Assembly (NCBI GenBank): GCA_902729315.2
Contig: LR746272.1
Span: 6,573,827 to 6,637,826 of the forward strand
Reading direction: 5' to 3'
Length of the DNA stretch: 64,000 nucleotides
Source: Spirodela intermedia
Lineage: Eukaryota > Streptophyta > Magnoliopsida > Alismatales > Araceae
Of the stretch, positions 14,962 to 27,233 are shown one piece after another; positions within the stretch are counted from its first letter, which is position 1; each line of letters starts with the position of its first letter. The notes beneath the pieces are model-generated. The model had not been told where the DNA came from and made no database searches. It saw only the letters and a list, made by a program, of their open reading frames with translations. The translations under genes and the position numbers were made by a program.

Positions 14962-15098
14962 AGCCATTAAGGCGCTGCCTACGGGGTTGGCTGGCTGCGC
15001 CGACTCAACCGAACCCACCACGGCCTGCGCTGGCAGGCGCCGCGGTCTGCTCCTACCCTACGCCCACCCGCACACACTTACGGCCGTCTGGTCAACGC

Positions 15099-15380
15099 CG
15101 GGATCGACTTTTTACCTAATTTGACATTGAATAACCTTGTCTGCATATACATTTATATTATCAGGAAAATTATAAATATTTATATAATTTTTCCACACTA
15201 AGATCATTTTATTAACGAATTTTACACTCGATGGCCTTGTCTACATTAAAATTTATATTATCAGAAAAAAATAATTTTTCCACATTGGGATTATATTTTT
15301 ACCGAATTTGACACTTAATAACCTTGTCTACTTGTACATTTATATTACCAGTAAAAAAGATAACATTTCAATAATTTTTC
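15099..15380. repeat. Three-copy imperfect tandem repeat, 85-100 bp unit
   Basis: Copies begin near 15099, 15200 and 15287. Each contains a GAATTTGACACT-like block, then a CCTTGTCTAC-like block, then ATTTATATTA followed by TTTTTCCACA-like sequence. Spacing varies by small indels. It follows directly on the GC-rich island and contains no coding signal. Confidence 0.75.
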
Positions 15381-16383
15381 AAGGAAATTTGAGACTGCTC
15401 CTCTCTACACGCCAAGCCATCTTCTTGGGTCCATCAAACAACCTACCATTGCCTCAATGTGGGTGGTCAGATAGAGATGGGGTTTCATAGAACTTTTGTG
15501 TACCTCATTTGGGTGTGAATGAGCCTGGCCCAACCTGTCATGTTCTCCAATTTGGGTAAATGGGAATCATCCAATCTACATTTGGAGTGTGGTTTGAACT
15601 TCCATCATGCTTGACCCTATTGGATGGTGGTATGCCAATATTTTATCTTTTAAAAAATGAAAAAATAATTAGAAATTCAAGCATTTCCTTTTATGTTTCG
15701 ATTTTTTAGGCTGACAAGGCACTCATAGCATGTAAACCCTAATAAGTTTGCATTTTAGCCTTTTCTAGAATGATAATTCGGAAAAATGGTGGTAATGGAT
15801 GACACAAATTTCTAACCCTATTCTATGAACCATAATGGAATTAGATTCCATTTTTTGAATCATTTTAATCGACCCAAAGTCATATCTTTTATACTTAATG
15901 ATTAGGCTTTTTGTGTGTATATTAAATATTGCATAGGTTTAAAATAAATTTTTGTTTTTTAATTTTCATACCCAATTAATAATATCAGAGAATTTTTAGA
16001 GTCAAGTCCTTGAATGCTCAGTCCCTAGGTCCAAGACCAAGGTGACACTGCATTAACTTGACTCTTGTGGAAACCATTAGATGTCACCAAACACTGAATT
16101 ATAAGCTCATATGGCTCAATCCTAGAGATGTACTTGTGACATAAAGTGTTTCCTCATGAAAAAGCCCTAGCTTGGATCAATAATCTCATCCCATTCAAAG
16201 ATGGAATTGGTGTGAATAATGAAATATGATATATACATATAATTTTAAAAAGAATGTAGAAATATAATTAATTATACTTTTTTTATCTAGTATTAAAATA
16301 GCCCAAAGTATAGTATTTTATAATGAATCAAATACCTTTTAGAGTCCATACAAATCTCAAATTAAATAATGGTATTATCTAAA

Positions 16384-16411
16384 TGTGTGTGTGTGTGTAT
16401 ATATATATATA
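16384..16411. repeat. (GT)n(AT)n microsatellite
   Basis: A GT run passes into AT repeats in AT-rich intergenic DNA. Confidence 0.85.
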
Positions 16412-17270
16412 CATGTGCCACCATATAAGTTGGGGAAAAAATAAGGGAAAGTAGAATGTACATGACCAAGAGAAATTATTGAAGAAGATTATTAGATGAT
16501 AAATGCTTGAAAACACTACAAGGTTCCTCATGCTTGTGTCCTTTTATTCCCTTTTAATTGGTAGAAAGGCCCATATTATTGAGCATAAAAGAAGAGTCCA
16601 TTGATCACATGGTACTATGATTTTACAAAGCAGGGATTGATCAATATATCACATGGTAGAATTTTAATTTTTTATTTACTTTTTTTTTGGATTTGATATA
16701 AGTGATGATCTGGATTTGTTTTATACTTTTTCAGGCGTAGATCTATCATCTATTCAAAGAAAAATAACTAAATCATTGAGAACTCACTAAAACCTTGGAT
16801 GCCTTTGAAATGTTATGAGCCCAACTTAGTCAAATCACAGATCTAACGTGGATGGATGTTGTGGGCAAAGGAATGTACTAATGTCTTATTATTGGTCATC
16901 AAGATGGCAAAGGAACGTACCTTATTTTACATAAAAAAATATGTGCCTTTCATGTAAACTATGTAGAACGTTATACTAGTGTTTTGCATGAATATCCCAT
17001 CCATGTGCAACAAATTACTGGTGTAATGAATTTAATTCCTGAAATGTGAAAACTCAGTGATTTATGGGGCGACAACTTTTCTCAATATCATTGAGTTCCC
17101 CACATCTAGGCAATCACCAATCCATCATATTATTGAATTGAAATTATTTAAGGGGTGTAGAGCCAACATGTGATGATAGTGTAATGGAGATGAGCCCAAA
17201 AAAATGTGATTTCTTTTGAATTCCTTTTCAACCTTAGACTTATCCCTGACTTTGAGCGATAAACAATAGT

Positions 17271-17276
17271 GTGTGT

Positions 17277-17342
<66 letters not shown>
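17271..17342. repeat. (GA)n microsatellite
   Basis: A short GT start is followed by about 30 GA units with a single GATA interruption near 17288. Confidence 0.9.
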
Positions 17343-17345
<3 letters not shown>

Positions 17346-17921
17346 AATGATAGTTTTAAATGTATCACAACGGATAGTAAATTACCCTTTTCACACAACA
17401 AAATAGATCATAAATCTTGATTCAGTCAAGGTAGATTGATGCAAATTGCCTCATTTGCATGATGAAATGAATTAGGAGATTGGCAATAGTTTGGCTCCCT
17501 TCCAAACTTCACTCTTTCAATGAACTCTCCCTTAGGTTAATTTAGCCTTATGCAGATACAAACATTAAAGATTAATGCATTAAATATATGACTTGAAGTG
17601 GGTCAATCGCTCCAAAATTACCATAATAAACTTATCACTTACTTCTAAAGAGAGTTGCTTATTACTAAAAACTATTTCATTAAAATAAATCAAAAAGGAG
17701 TTTATAATAAATATTTTCAATGCAATGAACATGGGATCTTGAGTGCGAAAAAATAGTGGTTGACACAAATTCTAATTAGAAGATTAAAAACTGAATTTTT
17801 AACATAAAAGGGTTCTCATTAATTGTTAAAAATGCCCCCAATAGAAAAGAAGGAACTCCATGTAAAATTTTCGAAAACCAATTATTAAAATTGTAATAGT
17901 TTCATTGTAAATGTTTTTTTT

Positions 17922-18014
17922 ACATCTTCTTCTAAACTTTCCCATTTAAGTGCAAATGATTTTAAGAACTACATCTTCTTCTAAACTTTCCCATTTAAGT
18001 GCAAATGATTTTAA
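17922..18014. repeat. Nearly perfect 49-base tandem duplication
   Basis: The block that begins ACATCTTCTTCTAAACTTTC at 17922 repeats at 17971 and stays identical for 44 bases, up to 18014. High identity in otherwise unconserved DNA points to a recent local slippage or duplication. Confidence 0.9.
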
Positions 18015-19795
18015 CAAATAATAGAAAAATTTATCAATATTTCCATGTCATCATACATGAATAATATGATGATATGAATTGAAAATTTTACTTTTGTGTT
18101 CAGTATGTTAACATAAAATTCGGTTACCCTTAATGTTTCTGAAAATGTTGGCAATAAACAAAATGACATTGGGAGAAACTATTTGAAACACCCACTATAT
18201 TTTTTATAGAACTTTACTTTGATAACAAAGATTTTGACACAAATACGGAAACAAGTTGATCCATAACTAACATTCCTAGTTTTCTATTCATATTTGTTCA
18301 TAATTTTTTATTCATTGTATCTTTATAATGAGGGGATAATTCTGTTATCTTGGAATATTTCTAACTCTCTCACCACAAATTTCTCCCAATAGTTGTTTAG
18401 TATAGGATTATCTATAAAACTAGTCAACTTGATGATTCATATTTGTGATAATTTGTTACATGCTCACCACAAAAATTCTCCAAGAACTCTAGCCTAAGCT
18501 ACTTTCAATCAATTTTGTATTTTCCTCCAAGAAAGCCATCTCTATTGCCCTCTCTCACTTTGCTTAAGCTCATACTAGAAGCATAGAACATCAAATTGAT
18601 TCACATGTAGTTGGTAAGTTTATTTAGTCAATCATTATTTGTTCTCTCTAAGATGGATTTTTAGAGGTTTTTGATTATCTTGATTTGACTAAATTATATC
18701 TGATCTAAGCTGTCCAGGGAAGGTTTATGAAGGTACATGACCAATGTTCATTGTTTATTCTTAAGGGATGGTACATAGTTGTAAGAAAAGAAAAGTCACG
18801 GTACTAAATGTACAACATGAAGCTACACAAAAAATTAACATCTAATTATTTAATTATAAGATATCACATGATAAAATTTTAAATTTATGAATAGTTCAAT
18901 AATTAATGACAATAATATTGATGTTTTTATGAATGTGCCTACGTAACCTTGACTGAAGATGATTTTTTGGCAAAAGGCAAGAGTTTCAGTCTATGCCAAG
19001 TTGTGATGAGTAAGATGTGTCTTATAAGCCAAAAAAATGTTAGAAAACGATTTACTATTATCTTTACAAAGGGAATGCCACACAATGAGTGATGTAAATA
19101 TTCATAAATAAATCAGTTTGAAATTGCTTGGAGCACATATATGGAGTTTATCAACTTCGACATAAGATGATTTTGCTAACAATCTTAGCACACCCTTCTG
19201 GCATGATGAAGCAAGAACATAAGGGTTTTTGTATAAATTAAACTTGAAAAAAAATGCATACAAGGGAATACACAGGTTTGAACAAGAGATTGTTGAGGAA
19301 AAGTTGTTAAGTGCTCACTTATTAACTCATGCCAAAAAATAAGAATGCATTAATAGATAAAATATTTGTAAATAAAAATTCATCTTTTAATATTTTTTAA
19401 AAAATATATGGGTTTTTCCTACGCTTTGAGAGTTCGATATTTTAGTTATTCTAGTATAGAACATCTTGTCCTTCCAATCATTCACCCTGAGGATGAAAAT
19501 GCTTGGGTTTTTTTAATTTCTGATAGGATCCCTAGCTTTTAAGAAATTTACCATGGTAAATAGCCTTCAATTCACCGAACCCAGAGGTTATTTGGGAATT
19601 CGGGGGAAGGGGGGGGCATCATGGTGTTGTCTCCACGTAAAGCCGTCGTCTTTTCTCTCACAAACGGGTTGCAAGCCGTCTTCCCCATGGCGGAAGATGA
19701 CTCTGAGGCGGTTCTCAGATGATGCTGAGCGGGGCCAGCACGTGTTCCCTTCTGCTGCTCTCCCCGTCCCTATCCATCTCTGACGTCCTTCTTCT

Positions 19796-19813
19796 TCTCT
19801 CTCTCTCTCTCTC
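19796..19813 (+). repeat. (CT)n tract upstream of the DUF639 gene
   Basis: A CT run in the sense strand lies about 350 bases upstream of the ATG, in a CT-rich stretch likely to be promoter or leader. Confidence 0.75.
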
Positions 19814-20161
19814 ATTTCCCATTCCTGAGCGGTTGATGCTTGGCAGATGGGTTTCCTTTGAGGAGGAAGGGTGGGTAGAGAGGGGGGGAGATGGAGAAGA
19901 GGTAGAGAGAATATTCAACTTTACAGAGGTCATATCCTAGATGGGTCTCCCCATGGGCGAGGCCCGTAGTCGGGGAAGGTTTCTTCCGAGATGGGTTATT
20001 CTTCTCTCCTGCGAGGAAGTGGAGTAGCTTGAGGTATTTATTTCCTTGAGGGAGGCTGGCGGGGTCTGGTTATGGCCGTATTCTATGATCTGGGGAGGAA
20101 GCCCTGATGAAGGTAGGATTCGAATCGGTTCTATTTGATCTCGGAGGGGTTGACAGCGGCG

Positions 20162-23100
20162 ATGATGGTCAAGACGAGGGACTTGTTGGGAGAGCTGGTG
20201 GGGGAAGGGTCCATCAAACGGATGCTCAGTCGCCGCACCTCCTTCGAGGAGGAGCTCGAAGAGATGCGCCAGTCCCCTTCCGGCCAGAGGAAGTGGATTT
20301 CTGAGCTCTCCCCCGTCGCGAACGTGATCGTCGCCAGGTGCTCCCGGTATGCACCTTGGGATCGATCTCTATTCCCCCTTCTTCTTCTTTGCTCCCTGAT
20401 TTCCATTCACCCTGTCAAATGGGATAGATACCCGGAAGCTCAATTCGGGGGATAAAACATGGCGCATCTCTAATTGACTGCTTCTGGCTGCCTCGCCGTT
20501 GCAGCGTTCTTGACATCTCCATGGACGAGCTTCAGCGCAATTTCGATGCAGAAGCCTCCGACGTAATTAAGCATCGATCATGCTATGCGAGGAATTTCCT
20601 GGAGTACTGCTGCTTCAGGGCGATCGCACTCTCCGTTCAGATGGCTGCCTACCTCACCGACAAGAACTTCCGCCGTCTCACCTTTGACATGATGTTAGCC
20701 TGGGAAGCTCCTTCTGCGGCGAGTCAACCCGAGGTCAAGGTCTGCCTCCTTCCCCCTTCTTCCTTTCGATTAATTGACTTTTTGATGCTCGCAGTATCCT
20801 CAGTTCTCAAGAAGAAGAGAGAGTCCGCCATTATTTTACGTTAGAAGCTTGGAATTTTGATGGGCTTCCCTCGATGGCAGGTGGACAGGGAGAGCAAAGT
20901 TGGGGTAGAAGCTTTCTCTCGAATCGCACCAGCGGTGGCCATCATTGCCGACGTGATCACCAGCACAAATGTCTTTGATGTCCTCACCTCATCAACTGGG
21001 GGCCGGCTTGTGTTCTCTGCCTACGACAAGTATCTCTTGGCCCTTGACAGGTTATTTCTTTTCATCCATAGCTTCAATTTGGGTGATACCCAGATACTTT
21101 TTGTTCATATGATAAGGCAAAAATATCCATTTTTTAGACCTTGGGCCGTGGAAACCGGGCGATCATGTTTCTTCACTACAAGTTTCCTTCCTTCTCCTGG
21201 CAGAATCATAAAGAAAATGAAGGCTCAATCAGAATCATCTCACCTGTCGAGCCAGAGAGCACCAAGAGGGGAAAGGATACTTGGCATGGAAGGGACGCTG
21301 ACCACGCAACCAGTGCTCGAACATGTTGGGATGTCTATCTGGCCAGGTAAGCCTTTTGCGCTCCTCCCTCGAGTATGTTCAACAGGAAATTTCTGAATCC
21401 TGGGCAGATTTTTGTCTACTGCAGGAAGGTTGACTCTAACAGACCATGCGCTCTACTTTGAGCCTCTTCGGGTTCTGACTTATGATAAACCGAAGATCTT
21501 TGACTTGGCTGATGACCTAAAGCAAGTTATCAGGCCCGAGTTGACTGGGCCATGGGGCGCACGCCTGTTTGATAAAGGGGTGATGTACAAATCTGTCAAC
21601 TTGTAAGTCCTAGATTGTTTTTAAGTAGAATATATTGAGAAATAGTTTAGTACTTTCTTTCTTCCTATCAAATCTATTTTTTATTTTATTTTTCATTCCC
21701 TTTGTACTCAGTTTATTCATAATCAGTGCATTCTGTCCTTGCTTTCTGGTGCAGATCGGAGCCAGTTGTCCTAGAATTTCCTGAGCTTACAGGACATTCT
21801 CGGCGTGATTATTGGATGGCTATTTTACAGGAAGTCCACTATGCTCATAAATTTATCAGAAAATACCAGATTAGAGGTGTTGAGAGGGAAGAGACTCTCT
21901 CACGAGCAGTGCTTGCCATTCTTCGGTTGCAAGCTCTTGAAGAATTGTACCCTGCGATTGCTCTGCGAAACGAGTCTCTTCTCATGTTCAATCTCACTTA
22001 TCAGCTTCCTGGAGGTGATGTGATACTTGAGACGCTGGCTAGTATGGCGGCCTCAAGGGAGTCTGATCGGACAAACAGGCCAAGTCCCCAAGGTGGAATG
22101 AACTCTATGTCAACTCTTACCATTTTTTCTAACCTGGGTTTCTCACCACGAGGTGCTAGTAGAGATGGGCTGCTGGTGGGTGAAATAGTTGTGGGGGAGA
22201 TGTCTTCTCTCGAGAGAGCTGTTCGAAACTCGAGGAATAATTTCAAGGCAGTAGAGTCAGCACAGGCATCAGTTAATGGCGTCAAAGTGGAAGGCATCAA
22301 CAACAATTTGGCTGTCATGAAGGTACTTCTGTCACATATGCCAGACATACTGTCTGCTATAAATGATTAAATTTGCTTGTCTGATATATGATTTTGCATG
22401 CTGGTGATGTTCAGCTAGCTGTCTCAATCCAGGTGGCTGTAGCAGCCAGCCCTGATGATAGTCTGCCATTAAATGGCATCAAGTCTTTTAGTTGCACAAG
22501 GCCAAAGTTTTATCCTTTATAATTCGTCAGTTTAAAGTGAATTGTGTTGTTCAAAACCTTATCATTTCTTCTTAAACCGGTGTGATTTCCCCGAAAAACG
22601 GGTCAAGATGGAATGAAGAGATGAGATGACAATGACTAAGTTTGTTATGCTCAGCTTTGACAGTTCTTTGGGCATCTATATTGACAGTTTTCATCTAGAT
22701 CTCTGTTTTTCTTTTCTTTTCTGGTTCAGAAAGGGTCTAGTTTATTCTATTAAATATATTTAATAAAAGATAGAATTTTATATTCATTTATGGAAAATAT
22801 TGTTTTGGGACACTACGGAGCAGACGGGCTCAAGTTCATGGGCTGAGTTTAGCTGTTTGGGCGTGAGTTTTGTCATGATCTTGTCTGATTTCCTTCTCAA
22901 TTTTTGACGGAGGAGGCATATTAAAGGGAAGAAATGGAGTAGTGTTGTCTGCTTGACTCACTGAGTTGGACTTGATTTCTATTTCTCCTCTTCTGTACGC
23001 GAGATAGTTCATACAATAGCTGTAAAATGGTTCAAGCACCTGCTTTAGATCGTATAGCTTTCCCAATGCATGATTCCTTCCGATCCTTCTGATAGGTGAA

Positions 23101-24009
23101 TTTGGAATCGAACTGGGTTTGTCTTCCTGGTTCACTAAATTTGGTTTGGGATCGTTTCAATCTGGTGACCGATGTAATTTGTATTTCTATCCTTTATGGC
23201 AATCATTTATGGCTTTTTTACCATTTTGTGGGAGAGCTATTATTTTTCGCATATATTACTTTTGGCTATGAATATGGATCAGCAGAATATGTGTATATCC
23301 ATTTCTAGATGTGACCTTCTACTGTTGGCACCAGGATATGTGGAATCAGCCCCCTACTTTGAGCACCCCCGTTTTCTTCACTTATGATTTTTGTGTCAGG
23401 CATAAGGTTTTTGCCTGCATTTTCTGTGACATATGTGGTCCATTCCTAAAATTCAAATATGGGATGACCTAATATTTAAAGCCATCTCATTCTTTAACTG
23501 ATCTGATCCCCTGGTTAATAAAAGATTGAATTGTGGGTCATTGGCTGAGAAGAGCATTGATGTGCTCAGCGGACCAGTCTCATGGTTGAGACCAGTTTCA
23601 TGCATTTGATCTGTCAGAATGCTAGGTCATTCAATTTCATCTTTTTTTATTTAATAACTCATATGCTGTATATTTATTTAATACTCATGTGGGCAAGCTT
23701 GGTTATATATTTTGTAGGAGCTGCTTTATCCTGTCACAGAGTTTGGAAGATTTATTGGATCGCTTCAGCGTTGGGATGATCCTCTCAAATCTTTGATTTT
23801 CTGCACTGTGTTCTCCTACATTTTTTACAGGTTTTTTTTTTCTTTTTTTGCAAATACCTTAGCAGTCTGTGGTGCATATGTTTTTAAGATTCTGAAGAAT
23901 ATCTGCAAACTTGTTAAAGATTCTAAAGAATGCTCTCCTCCTCCAAGAAATGTCCCCTCTGGCATTAACCTCACACAACAAGGGGGCAAGGCCCTCAAAA
24001 TGAGGGTGG

Positions 24010-24093
<84 letters not shown>

Positions 24094-25676
24094 CGAGGGT
24101 GGCAAATGTGTCAGGATTACTAGATGCATTTAGTAGCCATTAATGGAGATTATCCTATCTCATGCCGTGAGGAGATCCACTGGGCCCCATCCATGGAATG
24201 AGTTACATAGGACAGAATATAAATTAGATGAGGCGAAATGGTCTGAAAGATACCCAGAGTAAATAATTTAGTCTGCATCCACGAATCATGGACCATAGGA
24301 ATATCTTTCCTTCTACTCTTAGCGGGAGCGTCCTCAGTTGTGATTGTTTATTACTTAAATTGTAGCTGGAAATCGAAGGTTCGTACTGATGTTTTTTCAT
24401 ATTCATCACCCACTATATGTCTCTTTAATCTCTGTCCTTCACAATCGTTTTTGTGGAATTATTCATCACCCACAGCATATTTCTCTTCAATTCTCTTCTC
24501 CTCAGAATCGTTCTTGTTTGCCTGATTGCACTCAATATATTTCGCTTTAATTTCTGTTCTCCTCAGATGAGTGCCTGATTGCACTCATCAGCCACAACCT
24601 ATTTCTCTTCAGTTCTGTTCTTCACAATACCTGGGAATCATCTGTGGTATCTTATTGATATAATTGCGAGCAGGGGATGGATGACCAGAGTGCTCGTCAT
24701 GCTCCTTCTTTCTATGGCAATCTTTCTGTTGACTACCCGGCTCTTTGGGCAAGGGGGGCTAGAAGAGATTCGAGTGAAGGCGCCTCCACCAATGAACACC
24801 GTGGAGAACCTGCTCGCTGTCCAGAATGCTGTCTCCCAGTTCGAGGAGCTTGCCCAAGACGGAAATATTATTCTCCTGAAGATCCGATCTTTGATACTCG
24901 CCATCCCTCCTCAGGTGCTCCCCCTCCCTCCCTCCTAATAGAATATGGTAGAACTGTTCTAATTTTATTTTTTATATTTTTTTAATCTAATTTTTTTTTT
25001 ACCTACCAACCCACCCTTTCATAAACTCAGATCACAGTCCATACATTTTTTAATGGGCAGTTTTTTGCACGTCGTAAATATTCATTAGCAATAGTTATTG
25101 ATATATTATTATAATTATTAGTAACATAGTAAATGTGTTACAGTTACAACATTTCATATTTTTCTTATCCTCAACCCTAAACCCTAAACCCTACCCATTC
25201 AGAAACTCTTATCACTGTCCGTGCATGTTTTATAACTATCTGTTTAAAATCTTATATTTTCCGTTTACTTAGTTATTATATACAATCAGATGACTAAATA
25301 TATATATATATCATTATAGTCTATAAGTGGCATACCAAGATGCATAATATGCGCCTTCTCATACCTGGAGAGATTGGATTCGCCTCAGTATGGGCATTTT
25401 TCTCCTCTAATTGTGTCAACTCTCTAATTGTGGAAAATTATTCGACAGGCAACGAACCAGATCGTACTTGGCCTTGTTCTAGTGGCTCTGGCGGCGGCCC
25501 TCCTCCCCAGCAGGCTCATCCTCTTCGCCGCTTTCTTGGAGGCCTTCACCAGGAACTCGCCGCCACGGAGACCTAGCACGGAGCGGTGGATGAGGCGGCT
25601 GAGGGAGTGGTGGGTCAGCATCCCGGCGGCGCCGGTCACCCTTGATGGGGATGGTGGGGACAAGAAGAGGAAGTAG
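20162..25676 (+). CDS. DUF639 family membrane protein, 9 exons
   Basis: Plant DUF639 protein; the molecular function of this family is not established. Exons: 20162-20346, 20505-20739, 20881-21050, 21204-21346, 21425-21602, 21755-22322, 23718-23830, 24674-24914, 25449-25676. Phases agree throughout, giving 686 residues, close to plant homologues. Conserved blocks in order are RKWISELSPVANVIVARCSR, NFLEYCCFRAIALSVQMAAY, FRRLTFDMMLAWEAPSAAS, EAFSRIAPAVAIIADVI, IIKKMKAQSESS, TLTTQPVLEHVG, WPGRLTLTDHALYFEPL (GRAM/PH-like in look), IRPELTGPWGARLFDKGVMY and APPPMNTVENLLAVQNAVSQ. Hydrophobic segments at about 516-550 and 613-643 suggest membrane anchoring, and the tail is basic and ends KKRK. The start is the ATG pair at 20162/20165; 20162 was taken. 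Introns 6 and 7 are the largest, and intron 7 carries TA/GA microsatellites. Confidence 0.94.
24010..24090. repeat. (TA)n-(GA)n compound microsatellite in DUF639 intron 7
   Basis: About 17 TA units join about 20 GA units inside the intron between exons 7 and 8. Confidence 0.92.
25173..25195. repeat. Short telomere-like (CCCTAAA) run in DUF639 intron 8
   Basis: AACCCTAAACCCTAAACCCT is the plant telomere unit in about two and a half copies. It can be read as an interstitial telomere motif or a telo-box cluster. Near-copies of a flanking segment (ACTCAGATCACAGTCC at about 25027, ACTCTTATCACTGTCC at about 25205) lie on both sides. Confidence 0.7.
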
Positions 25677-25694
25677 AGTCAAACCCCAATGCCC

Positions 25695-26181
25695 ATCTCC
25701 TCCCCTTGACTGTACATAATAACCACGGAGATGGGTTCCTCCCTGAATCCAAGCCCTTGATGTTGGAGATTGGAGGAAAATAAGAGAGATTTTTTTTTTC
25801 ACAGTTTTAGCTTTGCCTTGTGTTCATCTCTCTCTCTCTCTCTCAAGAAAGTTTCTTTCACCAGCCTCTCTCTTCATAGCCCAGAGCTGCCACCCTCAAC
25901 CACTTCTCCCCTTGCTCTTACCCCTCAGTGGCAGCAATCTCCTCCCATTGTCTGTACATAATAACGCATGGAGATGGGTTCCTCCCTGAATCCAAGCCCT
26001 TGATGTTGATGATTGAAGGAAAATAGGAGAGAGAAAATCACAGCTTTAGCTAGGCCGTGTGTTCACCTCTGTGTGTGTGTCTGTGTCAGGAAACTCTCTT
26101 TCCCTAGTCTCTCTCTTCATAGCCCAGTGTTATCACACTCAGGCACTTCTCCCCTTACTCTAACCCCCAGTGACAGCAATC
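25695..26181. repeat. 242-bp tandem duplication downstream of the DUF639 stop
   Basis: Copy 1 (25695-25936) and copy 2 (25937-about 26181) both contain TGTACATAATAA, GGAGATGGGTTCCTCC, AATCCAAGCCCTTGATGTTG, TCTCTCTTCATAGCCCAG and CACTTCTCCCCTT in the same order. The GA/CT or GT run inside each has diverged. The block starts 19 bases after the stop codon, so it probably covers or extends the 3' UTR. Confidence 0.88.
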
Positions 26182-27233
26182 AGGGCCATTGAACCGCATT
26201 AAGGAAGAAAATCCAAGCAGCTTTTTGGAAAATTTCCAGGTTAAAAGAACAATGCAGAGCCATCCAATAAGTATCCACATGCACCAATTACGGGATATAA
26301 AACTAAATATAAAAGTATTTTCTAGTGAGTAAGAGAAGGATATATATAAAATATTAATAAAATAAAAAAACTTGTGGGTCATCACTATGTTTATATGGGT
26401 TTCATTCATAGTCCATCGGCTTCTTCAATATCACTTCCTAAAATATTATGAACTAATAAGATATTTTATGTTGCCCAACCATAATAAAGGGGAATTATAA
26501 TCTTCTTGAATAAATAATACTTTTTTATCACAATAATTGACGACCATTGTATGTGTACCCCATAGATTAAAGAGTGTTAATGGACTGTCCAAATTATGCT
26601 CAACTGCAAACTGTATATACGTAAATATTTATGAAGGTCGGTCTTTAATCAATATTTTCTCCCAATAGGCTTATTTGATATAGATTCCCCCATAAAATTT
26701 GCAAGTTTATAAATAAGTACGTGGTAGTTTTTATTTTGACATGGAGCCCCCCGGGCAAACACGCACATTGTGAGTGTGCAAACATGTCTTCTTTGCGGGT
26801 CCTAGTGAGGATAATGGGGACAGATATGTAATTTAAGTATTATACACCAAATAAGACGCCTAAATAACGTTTAGCTGTATATAAATTGTAAAATTATATT
26901 AATCTCTGAATTCTAATGAAAATCCGATTCACCCTGCCGCGGAAATCGATTCTCGAGTCTAAGGAGAAAGGGAGAGACTAAACCTGTGATGATAGCCAGC
27001 TAATGTGAAATAAAACCATATAATCCTTATAAATAACATTTAGTGACCTAACTTTTTAAAATTTCTATTACCTCTCCTTTTGGGCTTTACGCAAAATCCG
27101 ATCCACCCCGCGGTGGGGAAGCGATTTCAGTTCCCAAAATCGAGTCATAGCGGGATTTCTGGTTCTGTATTTATTTATGTGCAGGGGAAGTACGCAGCAG
27201 GAGTCGAAGACGGCGAGAGCTCCGGCGACGGCG
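26182..27233. other. Intergenic/promoter region of the SNAPC3-type gene
   Basis: It contains an imperfect repeat: a segment near 26866-26960 (ATAACGTTTAG ... AAAATCCGATTCACCC ... CCGCGG) and a segment near 27030-27135 (ATAACATTTAG ... AAAATCCGATCCACCCC ... CGCGG). A TATATAAAT motif lies at about 26877. No other gene is recognised. Confidence 0.5.

Larger units (their letters stand above)
13946..20161. other. Intergenic region between the divergent TMEM214-like and DUF639 genes
   Basis: The left 1.1 kb is the TMEM214 upstream region, with a GC-rich island (about 14820-15110) carrying two G-boxes. A three-copy repeat (15099-15380), a 49-base tandem duplication (17922-18014) and GT/AT and GA microsatellites follow. 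The rest, roughly 15.4-19.5 kb, is AT-rich with no recognisable exon. From about 19590 the sequence becomes GC- and CT-rich, as expected of the DUF639 promoter and leader. Confidence 0.5.

Noticed and set aside
22836-23135. 99-residue antisense ORF in DUF639 intron 6
   Set aside because: No recognised family, no splice or promoter support; kept only as a note because it is fairly long.
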